Source of the DNA: Capnocytophaga periodontitidis
Lineage (GTDB): Bacteria > Bacteroidota > Bacteroidia > Flavobacteriales > Flavobacteriaceae
DNA: 64,000 nt
Direction: 5' to 3'
Assembly: GCF_016126015.1 (NCBI RefSeq)
Contig: NZ_JAEFDB010000005.1
Coordinates: forward strand, 124,001 to 188,000
Part shown: positions 15,767-24,891 of the stretch, one piece after another
Layout of the letters: every line of letters begins with the position of its first letter
Numbering within the stretch: the first letter of the stretch is position 1
Notes under the pieces: model-generated
Database searches by the model: none
What the model was told of the DNA's origin: nothing
The model's input: only the letters and a program-made list of their open reading frames with translations
Program-made: the position numbers and the translations under genes

Positions 15767-17572
15767 TTAATATCCAGGATTTTGAGTTAAATTCTTATTT
15801 GCGTCCAATTCGCTAAGCGGAATAGGTAATAGCTGGTGATAAGGGCGAACATTCTCAGGCGCAGCAGGTGCTGGAATACGGCGTTCCTCCCCACTGATAA
15901 ACGGATTGTTGATACGCCAGTTTTGGAAAGCTTGTACCAAAATGCCACGGCGTACGAGGTCACACCAGCGGTCGGTGGTTTCTCCTACAAGCTCGCGTGC
16001 ACGTTCATTTAAGATTTCAGTACGGAAAGCGGTATAATCATCGCTGTAATGTTTAGCTGTCCACATAGCAGTACCTGCATAGTCATAGCCATAAGAGGAG
16101 GTTTTCCAATCGGGTACTACGGTGTTTACATCGTTGATATGAGTTTTATCCAAATCACGAGGCAATACATCGCGGTGTACGATGCGTCCGCCTGCTTTGT
16201 TAGAGATACGAGCGCGTTTGCGCACTAAATTCACCGCATCGTAAGCGCTTTGCACGTTGGTGCCATTCATTGTTAAAGAAGATGAGGGTGTGTAAGCCCC
16301 AGGTGAATGGTTTACCTCGTTATAAGCTTCGGCATAGATGAGGAGTACATCGGCAAAGCGAAGTAACGGTTCATCCATACCAAAGTTCTTGTAGTTATAG
16401 GAAGAGGTATCAGCTAATGGGAAACGGCGGAACTTACCGATGCTCCACATCACCCAGTTATTGTTTTCGGTAGCCTTACTAAGAGGTTGGTCTACACGGG
16501 TATCTTTGTAAATATTGTAGTCCCAACCCCATAACTTACCATTGTCGAGCACTTGCACACGTGGGCAGTTCCACAACCGGCGAATAGAGTCGGAGGGTTC
16601 ATAAATCATACGATGGTAATCAGAGCTGGAGATATTATCCCACGAACCTCCTAAGTTTTCATTCCCTCTCATTCCGTAAAGCATTCCTGTGAGGGTACCG
16701 GTATCGTCGCCTGTAAGACCTTGTACGCACCAAATAACTTCTTTTGGAGCTTCGCTTATTTTGGTTTTAGCGTTGAATACATCAGGATAGTATTCTACTA
16801 ATTGGTAGCGACCGCCTTGTATGACCTCTTTGGCATAGTTCATTGCTTTGGTGTAGTTTTCAGTAGCCGAACCAAGCACTTCACGTCCGTCGCGTTGCGC
16901 TACTGAAGCGAGCCACAAGTGTACTTTAGCCAAGAAACCGCGGCAAGCATCTTTGGTAATACGTCCGTATTGGTAACCATTGCTTCTATCGTCTTTTTCG
17001 GCTACGTGAGCCATCGAGTAAGTAAAATCGGCAATAATTTGCTCAAACACCTGCTTTTGAGGGGTGCGAGGCACTTTGAGGTCGTCGAGCGATTCGGTTT
17101 CTTTTAATACCAAAGGCACATCGCCAAACCAACGCACCAAATCGAAGTACAAGTAAGCGCGCACACCACGAGCTTCGGCTACATAGCGTTCCCAGTTATT
17201 GATACGATCTTGGTGTTCGGTTACATTATCGATTACCGAGTTGCAGTTCTTAATGGCAGCATAGTGTTGTTGCCACATTTGGGTGATATAATCGTTGTCA
17301 GGCCCAAACTTATAGTTACGCAAGCCTTGCCCCTCGTCCCAATCAGCGCGTTTGGCAAGGTCGGTACTAATTTGTTTGGTGCCGTGTCCTGTGATGTACA
17401 CATCGGTGAGGTAACGGTAAGTACCGTTCATCGCTTGGCGAGCATCCAATTCATTTTGATAGAAAAATTGAGACGTAAGGGTGCTCTTGGGGTCTTCTTC
17501 TAAGAACTTAGCACAACTGCTCAATCCGAGGCTTGCCCCTATTGCTATAATGGTGATAATATGTAATTTCAT
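15767..17572 (-). CDS. susD: SusD/RagB-family glycan-binding outer-membrane lipoprotein
   Basis: A 601-residue lipoprotein with signal peptide IITIIAIGASLGLSSCAKF (lipidated Cys20). The N-terminal EEDPKSTLTSQFFYQNELDA is typical of the SusD_N region. The helical TPR-like core includes AEARGVRAYLYFDLVRWFGD and PLLRFADVLLIYAEAYNEV. It ends in the family signature LPIPLSELDANKNLTQNPGY. SusD proteins sit on the cell surface as the lid of the SusC transporter and hold the glycan. The gene lies 12 bp after susC and 1 nt before the lipoprotein gene, so the three are one operon. The symbol is used in the family sense and does not imply starch. Confidence 0.95.
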   Translation of the reverse strand: MKLHIITIIAIGASLGLSSCAKFLEEDPKSTLTSQFFYQNELDARQAMNGTYRYLTDVYITGHGTKQISTDLAKRADWDEGQGLRNYKFGPDNDYITQMWQQHYAAIKNCNSVIDNVTEHQDRINNWERYVAEARGVRAYLYFDLVRWFGDVPLVLKETESLDDLKVPRTPQKQVFEQIIADFTYSMAHVAEKDDRSNGYQYGRITKDACRGFLAKVHLWLASVAQRDGREVLGSATENYTKAMNYAKEVIQGGRYQLVEYYPDVFNAKTKISEAPKEVIWCVQGLTGDDTGTLTGMLYGMRGNENLGGSWDNISSSDYHRMIYEPSDSIRRLWNCPRVQVLDNGKLWGWDYNIYKDTRVDQPLSKATENNNWVMWSIGKFRRFPLADTSSYNYKNFGMDEPLLRFADVLLIYAEAYNEVNHSPGAYTPSSSLTMNGTNVQSAYDAVNLVRKRARISNKAGGRIVHRDVLPRDLDKTHINDVNTVVPDWKTSSYGYDYAGTAMWTAKHYSDDYTAFRTEILNERARELVGETTDRWCDLVRRGILVQAFQNWRINNPFISGEERRIPAPAAPENVRPYHQLLPIPLSELDANKNLTQNPGY

Positions 17573-17584
17573 AATCTATATCTT

Positions 17585-20500
17585 TTAAAAACCAACTTCT
17601 ACTGAGAATAAAACCGATGTAGGTCGTGGGTAAGGACTCATATCGAGACCTGGGGCTAAGCGAGCAATAGTTCCATAGCCCGTATTAGCTTCGGGGTCAA
17701 ACCCTGAATAACGTGTCCAAAGAGCGAGGTTAGTACCTGTTACCCCTATGCGCAATTTGTTAAGTTTATAAGGCTCTAATACCTCCTTAGGCAAATTGTA
17801 GCTGAGACTCACGGTTTGCAAACGCAAGAATGAACCATCTTCTACCAAGTCGCTACGGAAAGCGTTTTCAGCCCAAAAACCACCTCCAAAGAGCGGAAAG
17901 TTACGGTCAGGGTGTGCTTCCGACCACACGTTGTTATAAACGCTTTGTGTGATATTGTCGATATTCTTAGTGCCTGTGAGGTAGTAAGCATTACCGTTTA
18001 CTACATCATTGCCATACGACCAACGCAAGAAAGCGTACAATTCCCAACCTTTATAGGAGAAAGTGTTGCCTATACCACCAGTGTGTAATGGGTTTACATC
18101 GGCTACGGGCACACGGTCGTTAGTATCGATTACACCATCGTGGTTGATGTCTTTCACACGTAAACCGCCTAAAGCTACGTTAGGCCCTGGCTGAGCGTTA
18201 TCCACTTCGTTTTGGTTGTGGAATACCCCATCGGCTACATAACCATAATAGATACCTACCGGCATACCTACGCGCAAGAGCACATCACTTTTGATTTTGG
18301 AGTTGATGCCTCGGTCGTAGAATTGTTGATACTGACCTTCGTCTAATGAAAGGATTTTGTTTCGGTAGAAAGAAATATTGAAATCGGTTGTCCATTTGAA
18401 ATCGCCTTCACGCAACCATTGTGCATTGAAGCTTACTTCGAGACCTTTGTTTTCCATTGAACCTGCATTCTTCCACGCTTTTTGGAATCCCGAAGTAGAA
18501 GGGATATTCACTTCCAAAAGCATATCGTCTATGCGTTTGTAATACAATTCAGTAGAAAGGGTGTAACGGTTTTTGAGGAAGGACAAATCTAAACCGATAT
18601 TGTATTGCTTTTGGCTTTCCCATTTGAGGTTGTCGTTAGCAATATTGCTGGTATAACGACCGATTTCTACTTTGTTACCGTCTAATACTACTTTGTTTTT
18701 AGCGAGTTGCGCTAAAGATTGATAAGATGGGATTTGGTTGTTACCTGTCATACCAAAACTACCGCGTAAACGCAAATTGGAAATAGCTTCTATTTTCTTG
18801 ATAAAGTCTTCTTCGTGAGCATTCCAAGCCAAAGAAATAGCTGGGAAGTAACCGTATTTGTTATTCTTACCAAATTTAGAAGAACCATCGGCACGCAAAG
18901 AAGCGTTGAGTACATACTTGTTGTTATAACTATAAGTAGCCCTACTGATGTACGATACCAATTGGTTACCATCATAAGTGTACAAAGGCGCATAGGTTAC
19001 TAACCCTTGGTTGATACCCCAAATGCCTTGTTTGGTATCCTCGAAGTTGGTAGACTTATTGTAAGTATAATCTGTCCAATACTTATTAGCTTCAAAAGCG
19101 CCCATTATAGAAAAATAGTGTTTATTGACGCTTTTAGAGTATTGCAAACGGGCTTCATATACCCAGCTGTTCTCATTGCGATGAGAGAGTTCCATACGTC
19201 CGCGTTCTGACTGTCCGAACCAAGTGTCAGGTCCCCAAAAACGGTCTTGACCAATAGTGTGCAAACGGTAAGAAGCACTGGTGTTAAAAGTCAAATCTTT
19301 AAGCAGTTGATAGCTGAGGTATACATTGGCGTTGAGCTCGTTGTATTTGGTATTGATATCCACTTGGTCTACCGCTACCTTAGGGCTCATTGTGCGAATG
19401 TTAGGATAGCTCATCAGGGTACCAAAACCAGGGTAGTCTAAGAAAGGAGAAGTTTGCAAAGCTTTGAGTACCACTCCATTTTGAGACCAATCGCTTACGG
19501 GGTTTTTATCCTTAGAAACGGCGTATGAGAGGTTGATACCTGCATTCATCTTATCGTTAATCTTCTGAGAGAGGTTGAGGCGTGAAGTAAAGCGGTTGAA
19601 AGCAGAACGCTTGATAAGTCCTTCTTGGTTCAGATAGCCCACTGAAAGCATATAGCGGGTTTGGTCGGTACCACCCGTGATACTACCGTTAGCTTCGTTT
19701 TTAGTACCTGTTTGGGTAACTTCTTTCAGCCAATCTTTTACGGCAGGGTGATTCCAGCCTTTTTCGGCAATCATTCGTTGCCAAAAGTCTATTTGAGGTT
19801 GATTGCCCCAAGTGCCATAATCAAGCATTTTGTGAGCGTAATCTTCAGCGCTGAGCACCTTCAAAGGGATATTAGGCATCATATCAATAGAACTTGCATA
19901 ACTGAAATTGAATTTTGGTTTGGCGAGCTCTTTTCCTTTTTTGGTGGTGATAAGTACTACCCCATTAGAACCGTTAGACCCGTAGATAGCTGCTGCTGCG
20001 GCATCTTTGAGGATTTCCATTGACTCGATATCGTTAGGGTTTAAGCTGAGTAGCGGATTGCTAGCCACATCTTCATTGGTATTGGTTACCCTTTGGGTAG
20101 GCATAGGCACCCCATCAATAACAAAGAGCGGTTGCGTACCTCCTGTGATGGAGTTCACTCCGCGAATTCTAAATGTGAGTCCGCTGGAAGCAGAACCATC
20201 GGAAGAGATGATTTGCACCCCGCTCACTTTACCTTGCAACGCTTGCAATACCTGCGACGGACTGCTTTGGGCGATATCTGCCATCTTCACCGAAGCTACT
20301 GCTGTAGAGATATCACTTTTGCGCTGTGTACCGTACCCCACAATTACCACCTCATCCATTTGAGTTACTTCAGGAGAGAGAGTTACTTTAAAGGTACGCA
20401 TTTTGCCTACGACTATAGTTTTTGGCTGATACCCTATATAGCTCACTACGAGTTTATCAGTAGGGAGCACACTCAAGGAAAAACGCCCATCCAAATCAGT

Positions 20501-20650
20501 AGCCGCACCTGTATGCGCTGGCTCTACTACTACCGTCGCACCAGGAAGGGGTTGTTGGTTTTCATCGGTAACGACCCCCGTAATGGTTACTTTTTGCGCC
20601 AACATCGGGATGCTGAACAACAAAATACAAATGCTAATGATGTTTTTCAT
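17585..20650 (-). CDS. susC: SusC/RagA-family TonB-dependent outer-membrane transporter
   Basis: A 1021-residue outer-membrane protein. After a signal peptide (MKNIISICILLFSIPMLAQ) comes a carboxypeptidase-D-like beta domain, with ITGVVTDENQQPLPGATVVV at about 23-42. The SusC signature DEVVIVGYGTQRKSD follows, then a plug with IRGVNSITGGTQPLFVIDGV and GSNGVVLITTKKGK. The remaining ~790 residues form the 22-strand barrel and end in an aromatic residue (LFSVEVGF), as outer-membrane barrels do. It imports oligosaccharides with TonB energy together with SusD. It is the first gene of the operon. A weak -7 element (TAATTTTG at 20689-20682) and paired direct repeats at 20726-20754 suggest activation by the hybrid regulator. 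Confidence 0.96.
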   Translation of the reverse strand: MKNIISICILLFSIPMLAQKVTITGVVTDENQQPLPGATVVVEPAHTGAATDLDGRFSLSVLPTDKLVVSYIGYQPKTIVVGKMRTFKVTLSPEVTQMDEVVIVGYGTQRKSDISTAVASVKMADIAQSSPSQVLQALQGKVSGVQIISSDGSASSGLTFRIRGVNSITGGTQPLFVIDGVPMPTQRVTNTNEDVASNPLLSLNPNDIESMEILKDAAAAAIYGSNGSNGVVLITTKKGKELAKPKFNFSYASSIDMMPNIPLKVLSAEDYAHKMLDYGTWGNQPQIDFWQRMIAEKGWNHPAVKDWLKEVTQTGTKNEANGSITGGTDQTRYMLSVGYLNQEGLIKRSAFNRFTSRLNLSQKINDKMNAGINLSYAVSKDKNPVSDWSQNGVVLKALQTSPFLDYPGFGTLMSYPNIRTMSPKVAVDQVDINTKYNELNANVYLSYQLLKDLTFNTSASYRLHTIGQDRFWGPDTWFGQSERGRMELSHRNENSWVYEARLQYSKSVNKHYFSIMGAFEANKYWTDYTYNKSTNFEDTKQGIWGINQGLVTYAPLYTYDGNQLVSYISRATYSYNNKYVLNASLRADGSSKFGKNNKYGYFPAISLAWNAHEEDFIKKIEAISNLRLRGSFGMTGNNQIPSYQSLAQLAKNKVVLDGNKVEIGRYTSNIANDNLKWESQKQYNIGLDLSFLKNRYTLSTELYYKRIDDMLLEVNIPSTSGFQKAWKNAGSMENKGLEVSFNAQWLREGDFKWTTDFNISFYRNKILSLDEGQYQQFYDRGINSKIKSDVLLRVGMPVGIYYGYVADGVFHNQNEVDNAQPGPNVALGGLRVKDINHDGVIDTNDRVPVADVNPLHTGGIGNTFSYKGWELYAFLRWSYGNDVVNGNAYYLTGTKNIDNITQSVYNNVWSEAHPDRNFPLFGGGFWAENAFRSDLVEDGSFLRLQTVSLSYNLPKEVLEPYKLNKLRIGVTGTNLALWTRYSGFDPEANTGYGTIARLAPGLDMSPYPRPTSVLFSVEVGF

Positions 20651-20681
20651 TATACAAAAATTTAAAGTTTTTTCTTTGCGA

Positions 20682-20767
20682 CAAAATTAAGAATTGATTA
20701 ACAAAGTACTCTTTACCTATTGTACGTTTTTCTTTACTAAAGTTTGTTTTTCTTACGAAAACGTAAG
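20682..20767 (-). promoter_or_regulatory. susC: Putative susC control region with direct repeats and a palindrome
   Basis: On the minus strand a -7-like TAATTTTG (20689-20682) has no good TTG element 19 nt upstream. Instead, the 9-mer AAGAAAAAC occurs twice in direct orientation (20754-20746 and 20734-20726), 20 bp apart. cttacg-aaaa-cgtaag forms a small palindrome at 20752-20767. Two half-sites on the same DNA face upstream of a promoter lacking a -33 box fit AraC-type activation, but binding is an inference. Confidence 0.45.
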
Positions 20768-20807
20768 TAATCAGTAAGTTAGGAAAGCAGTCGTTAATGA
20801 TTAATCA

Positions 20808-20847
20808 TAAAAAAACTTTGTTAAAGTCGATAGACTCTAACAAAGTT
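20808..20847 (-). terminator. Rho-independent terminator of the trp operon
   Basis: Minus strand: aactttgtta (20847-20838) pairs with taacaaagtt (20823-20814), with an inner gact/agtc extension, followed by a run of seven or more T. It starts about 24 nt after the trpA stop. Confidence 0.85.
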
Positions 20848-20870
20848 ACTTGTTATTTGTTACCCCAATG

Positions 20871-21635
20871 TTACTTAAATAGTTCTTCAATTTCTTTCAT
20901 AGTTTTTACCACATCATTGTTTTGGGTGAGAATGACGATACTTGTGCCTACAATTACTCCATCGGCATAATGGCGCATCGTTTGTACATCGTTATTCGTT
21001 TTGATGCCAAATCCTAACGCTACAGGTAGGGTGGTATGTTGCTTGATGTCGGTAATGAACTGTTCCAATCTACCTAAATCAACCTGCTTGCTACCCGTTA
21101 CTCCCAAAGAGCCCACAGCATATACAAAACCACCTTTAGCCAAAGAAGCGATTTTAGCAATGCGGTCGCCAGAAGTTACACTCACCAAAGGAATAAAAGC
21201 AATGTTATGAGCGTTTAGCAGTTGTGCTACTTCAGTGGCTTCTTCATAAGGCAAATCGGGGATAATCATACCTTTGATACCTACTTCAGCACTTCGCTTT
21301 ACAAAGGCTTCTACTCCATAAGCAAAAACGAGATTGTAATACACTAAAAACACTAAAGGTTTATGTATTTTTTCTTTTACTGAATTAAGAAGATCAAACA
21401 CTACATCGGTAGTAACCCCTGCTTGCGAGGCAGCAAATGAAGCTTCAGCAATGTGTTTACCATCGGCTAACGGGTCGGAATAGGGAATGCCTATTTCCAA
21501 AATATCAATAGCAGATTCGTCTAACTTCGTGAAAAATTCTTTTGTAAATTGAGTAGAGGGGTAGCCTGCTACTATATAGCCGATATTAACGTTTTTCTTT
21601 TCGGCAAAAATATCTGTTATAGTTTTATATTTCAT
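20871..21635 (-). CDS. trpA: Tryptophan synthase alpha chain
   Basis: A 254-residue TIM-barrel enzyme that splits indole-3-glycerol phosphate into indole and glyceraldehyde-3-phosphate and channels indole to TrpB. The catalytic glutamate and aspartate are in [20 protein letters not shown]. Other family blocks are [45 protein letters not shown] and the phosphate-binding [10 protein letters not shown]. The start overlaps the end of trpB by 11 bp, implying coupled translation for the alpha2beta2 complex. It is the last gene of the operon, followed by a strong terminator. Confidence 0.97.
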   Translation of the reverse strand: MKYKTITDIFAEKKNVNIGYIVAGYPSTQFTKEFFTKLDESAIDILEIGIPYSDPLADGKHIAEASFAASQAGVTTDVVFDLLNSVKEKIHKPLVFLVYYNLVFAYGVEAFVKRSAEVGIKGMIIPDLPYEEATEVAQLLNAHNIAFIPLVSVTSGDRIAKIASLAKGGFVYAVGSLGVTGSKQVDLGRLEQFITDIKQHTTLPVALGFGIKTNNDVQTMRHYADGVIVGTSIVILTQNNDVVKTMKEIEELFK

Positions 21636-22809
21636 CTTTTTCTCCTTTTAATACTGAAAAAACAGTGTGCATATCTTTATCACCTCTACCCGATACATTT
21701 ACTACTATAGTTTGATTAGCAGGCAAGGAGGGGCATAATTTTTCTAAATACGCCAAAGCGTGAGCACTTTCAATGGCAGGGATAATTCCTTCAGAACGAG
21801 TGGTGCGCACAAGAGCCTCCATAGCCTCCGCATCGGTGATAGGTATATATGTAGCTTTACCACTTTCAAAGAGATGGGCGTGCTGAGGTCCTACCCCAGG
21901 GTAATCAAGTCCAGCCGAAATAGAATGCACCGGACTTATTTGTCCGTACTTATCCTGTAAAACATAAGTTTTCATTCCGTGAATAATACCCTCTTTGCCT
22001 AAAGTGAGGGTAGCAGCGTGCATATCGGTATCAATACCGTAACCACCTGCTTCCACTCCGTAGAGGTGTGTAGTATCATCATCTAAAAATCCTGAAAAGA
22101 TACCAATGGCGTTGCTACCACCACCTACACAAGCAATTACGTGATCGGCGTGCAAGCCTAAAGCACTGAGTTGCTCACGGCATTCTCTCCCTATAATCGA
22201 TTGAAAATCTTTTACCATTGAAGGGTAGGGGTGAGGACCTACTGCCGAGCCTATCACGTAGAACACCGTTTCAATCTCAGCTACCCACGATTGGATAGCA
22301 GCGGTGGTTGCTTCTTTAAGCGTTTTAAGTCCGTCGTGAATGGCTACTACGTGTGCGCCCAAGAGTTCCATACGGAAAACATTTAGCTTTTGGCGCTCCA
22401 TATCTACTGCACCCATATACACATCGCATTCCAATCCTAAGAGAGCCGCCGCAGTAGCGGTTGCCACCCCGTGTTGTCCTGCACCAGTTTCGGCAATCAC
22501 TTTTTTCTTGCCCATACGTTTGGCAAGCAATACTTGCCCCAGAGCATTGTTAATCTTATGAGCTCCAGTATGGTTGAGGTCTTCGCGTTTCAGGTAAATC
22601 TGCTGACCGTAGTGCGCACTTAAGTTTTTGGCGTGATAAAGGGGGGTAGGACGACCTACATAGTTTTTGAGTAGCTCGTTTAGTTCTTCCTGAAAGGTAG
22701 GGTCGGCTTTGGCTTTAAGGTATTCGGATTCTAATTCGTTTAAAGCGAACATAGCGGTTTCAGGCACGTATTGTCCTCCAAATTTACCAAAATAAGATTT
22801 TGTATTCAT
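21625..22809 (-). CDS. trpB: Tryptophan synthase beta chain
   Basis: A 394-residue PLP enzyme joining indole and serine to form tryptophan. The N-terminus has [19 protein letters not shown]. The PLP lysine is in [18 protein letters not shown], followed by [20 protein letters not shown]. The phosphate-binding glycine loop is [13 protein letters not shown]. The C-terminal [14 protein letters not shown] is complete, so the protein looks full length and is of the TrpB1 type. It lies 11 bp after trpF and overlaps trpA by 11 bp. Confidence 0.97.
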   Translation of the reverse strand: MNTKSYFGKFGGQYVPETAMFALNELESEYLKAKADPTFQEELNELLKNYVGRPTPLYHAKNLSAHYGQQIYLKREDLNHTGAHKINNALGQVLLAKRMGKKKVIAETGAGQHGVATATAAALLGLECDVYMGAVDMERQKLNVFRMELLGAHVVAIHDGLKTLKEATTAAIQSWVAEIETVFYVIGSAVGPHPYPSMVKDFQSIIGRECREQLSALGLHADHVIACVGGGSNAIGIFSGFLDDDTTHLYGVEAGGYGIDTDMHAATLTLGKEGIIHGMKTYVLQDKYGQISPVHSISAGLDYPGVGPQHAHLFESGKATYIPITDAEAMEALVRTTRSEGIIPAIESAHALAYLEKLCPSLPANQTIVVNVSGRGDKDMHTVFSVLKGEKDEI

Positions 22810-22820
22810 TTGTTAATTTT

Positions 22821-23432
22821 CTAATCTGCTAATTTACTAATTATTTTTTCCACAAGTGAGCGATTTTTGCGGTGGTTGCACTCTACTTTGCTATTCACAT
22901 CTAATATTGCAGGGCGATAACACAAGGCTTCTTGTACATTATTTACCTCAAGACCTCCTGCTAAAATATAAGAATAAGGCGATAGGTTTTTAAGTATTTC
23001 CCAATTAAATCGAGTGCCGTTACCACCTTCGGCAATGCCTTTGGTATCGAATAAAGGATATTGAATATAAGGCTGATAGGGAGTAATATCAGGTAAAGTA
23101 TCGTATACTGAAAAGGCTTTCCAAAGAGTGTAGCCTGCGCTGTGTAAGGTGCTGCAATCTTCAACGCTTTCATTGCCGTGTAGTTGCAGTATATCAATGT
23201 TTGTTTGTTGCTGAATTTGTTGTAGTTCGTGTATAGGTGTATTCACAAACACCCCTACTGCCAGTTTGCCAACTGAGTGTATTTCAGTAACTATATCTTT
23301 TGCTAAATCCACGCTCACATAACGCGGACTTTTAGGCGCAAAGATACAGCCGAAGTAATCAATAGGCAAATCTTTCAGTTCTTGGATTTCACTAAGAGAG
23401 CGAATTCCACATATTTTTAGTTGAGTGGTCAT
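22821..23432 (-). CDS. trpF: Phosphoribosylanthranilate isomerase
   Basis: A 203-residue TIM-barrel enzyme converting N-(5-phosphoribosyl)anthranilate to the carboxyphenylamino-deoxyribulose phosphate used by TrpC. Conserved features are the N-terminal LKICGIRSLSEIQEL with its catalytic Cys, YFGCIFAPKSPRYVS, VGVFVN, IDILQLHGNES and LFDTK. The general acid aspartate is in that last block. SYILAGGLEVNNVQEAL and ILDVNSKVE follow near the C-terminus. Its start lies 3 bp after the stop of the unknown gene at 23436-24068, so the two are probably translated together. Confidence 0.95.
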   Translation of the reverse strand: MTTQLKICGIRSLSEIQELKDLPIDYFGCIFAPKSPRYVSVDLAKDIVTEIHSVGKLAVGVFVNTPIHELQQIQQQTNIDILQLHGNESVEDCSTLHSAGYTLWKAFSVYDTLPDITPYQPYIQYPLFDTKGIAEGGNGTRFNWEILKNLSPYSYILAGGLEVNNVQEALCYRPAILDVNSKVECNHRKNRSLVEKIISKLAD

Positions 23433-23435
23433 TGG

Positions 23436-24068
23436 TTATTCTGCTATTATAGTAAGCCATTCATCTAAATCATTCACTAAATCATTAGCTACTCTTTCGA
23501 GTTGCCCGTCGTAATAATCATTTTTTTGTATTTTTTCTAAAATACTCACATACTGCACTACATCGTCAGAAGCTAAAGTATAAGTTAAAAAATATAACTC
23601 TCTCACTTCTTTTTCTTTTAGGTAGAGAGGAGCGCTATAATAAGGCATCCCAGCAAAAGGTATACTTGATACATCAGTTACTACAATGTATTGCAAAATC
23701 TTTTCTTCGTTGAGAATGAAATAAAGATTTTTAGTAATTTTTAGGGTTACCAAGTCTAATATTTTATTGCAATTGGTGTAGCTAAATACAAGATTATTAT
23801 CACATAAGTACGCACGGGTATGGGTGTAGTCATCTACTTCAAAGCTGAAATCCTCACGCGAAAGAGTGGTGAGCGTAGTAGGTTTTTCTTCTAACAGAAA
23901 GGAAGGTAAAACAGGTAGTATAACACTCCCTACATTGTGTTGCAAAAGGAGGTTTATGCCGCGCAAATTTCCGTCAGTATCAAAGAAAAACACATCACCA
24001 GATACTTCTAAACAAGTAGAACTCTCACCCCATCTAAAAAATAAGGTTCTATCAATAATTTTATTCAT
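23436..24068 (-). CDS. Unknown protein embedded in the trp operon
   Basis: A 210-residue acidic, apparently cytosolic protein with no signal peptide or membrane segment. I recognise no family. The sequence alternates beta-like stretches (STCLEVSGDVFFFDTDGN, TRAYLCDNNLVFSYTNCN, NLYFILNEEKILQYIVVTDV) and ends in helices (VVQYVSILEKIQKNDYYDGQ and LVNDLDEWLTIIAE). It sits between trpC and trpF, 68 bp after trpC and 3 bp before trpF, on the same strand. The 68-bp gap holds a 14-bp tandem repeat. This could be a recent insertion carried along by the operon or a regulator or assembly factor for tryptophan synthesis. Nothing in the sequence decides between them. Confidence 0.65.
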   Translation of the reverse strand: MNKIIDRTLFFRWGESSTCLEVSGDVFFFDTDGNLRGINLLLQHNVGSVILPVLPSFLLEEKPTTLTTLSREDFSFEVDDYTHTRAYLCDNNLVFSYTNCNKILDLVTLKITKNLYFILNEEKILQYIVVTDVSSIPFAGMPYYSAPLYLKEKEVRELYFLTYTLASDDVVQYVSILEKIQKNDYYDGQLERVANDLVNDLDEWLTIIAE

Positions 24069-24102
24069 AAGTTCAGTGATTTATTTACTTTTCATTTGTC
24101 CC

Positions 24103-24138
24103 TCGTCATTCGTAACTCGTCATTCGTAACTCGTCATT
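24103..24138. repeat. 14-bp tandem repeat, 2.6 units
   Basis: tcgtcattcgtaac is repeated at 24103-24116, 24117-24130 and partly at 24131-24138, ending at the trpC stop codon. The same unit occurs at 14634-14659. Confidence 0.8.
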
Positions 24139-24865
24139 AAAAAATCTCTCCTTTCATCAGTGCTTCTCCTATTAAAAGGGCATCTATGCCTAAGTTTTCG
24201 GCATATACAATATCTTCTTTACTGTGATAGCCACTTTCGCTTACTATCAATAGTTCTTCTCGTTGGCTTTTGGGAATTGCTTTGAGTAGTTGCTCTGTTG
24301 TTTTCAGCGATACCTCAAAAGTATTGAGGTTGCGATTATTGATACCTAAGAGTTCTAAATCAGGCACTTGTAAAGCGCGTTGTAGTTCTTTTTCATTGTG
24401 AACTTCTACTAATACTTCTAAATCTAAAGAATGAGCTAACAGATGCAAGAACATCAGCTCATCATCAGTAAGCATACGTACAATCAGCAAAATTGCCGAA
24501 GCTCCTAAACTCTTGGCGTGGAATACCTGAAAAGGAGTATAGATAAAATCCTTGCGGAGGATAGGCATTGTAGGGAAAGCTTTGGCTACAGTGGGAATAA
24601 AAGCGTTATCTCCCTTAAAGTAAGCTTCTTCGGTAAGGATAGAAAAGGCAGCTACGCGGTTATTTGCGTAGTGTTGGGCTTGCTTTAGAAGATCAAAATC
24701 TTCTGTCGCTATTTGTCCTTTAGAGGGAGAAGCACGTTTGATTTCACCAATAATGCTAATGCCAGGTTGTTGTATAGCCTGCGTTAAATAAGGGCGCGCC
24801 CATTCTTCTATTTCACGATGTAATTGTATTTCGCGTTGTTCTTTGATTTTTGAAAGAATATCCAT
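24137..24865 (-). CDS. trpC: Indole-3-glycerol-phosphate synthase
   Basis: A 242-residue TIM-barrel enzyme closing the indole ring. Family blocks are present in order: ISIIGEIKRASPSKG with the catalytic lysine, AAFSILTEEAYFKGD, PILRKDFIYTPFQVFHAKSL, LDLEVLVEVHNEKEL, LLGINNRNLNTFEV, LLIVSESGYHSKEDI and IDALLIGEALMKGE. It is slightly shorter than typical (about 255-260) because the N-terminal helix is trimmed. It follows trpGD by 26 bp. The stop codon overlaps the 14-bp tandem repeat. Confidence 0.96.
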   Translation of the reverse strand: MDILSKIKEQREIQLHREIEEWARPYLTQAIQQPGISIIGEIKRASPSKGQIATEDFDLLKQAQHYANNRVAAFSILTEEAYFKGDNAFIPTVAKAFPTMPILRKDFIYTPFQVFHAKSLGASAILLIVRMLTDDELMFLHLLAHSLDLEVLVEVHNEKELQRALQVPDLELLGINNRNLNTFEVSLKTTEQLLKAIPKSQREELLIVSESGYHSKEDIVYAENLGIDALLIGEALMKGEIF

Positions 24866-24891
24866 AAATGAAACTTGCTAATTATTAATTG

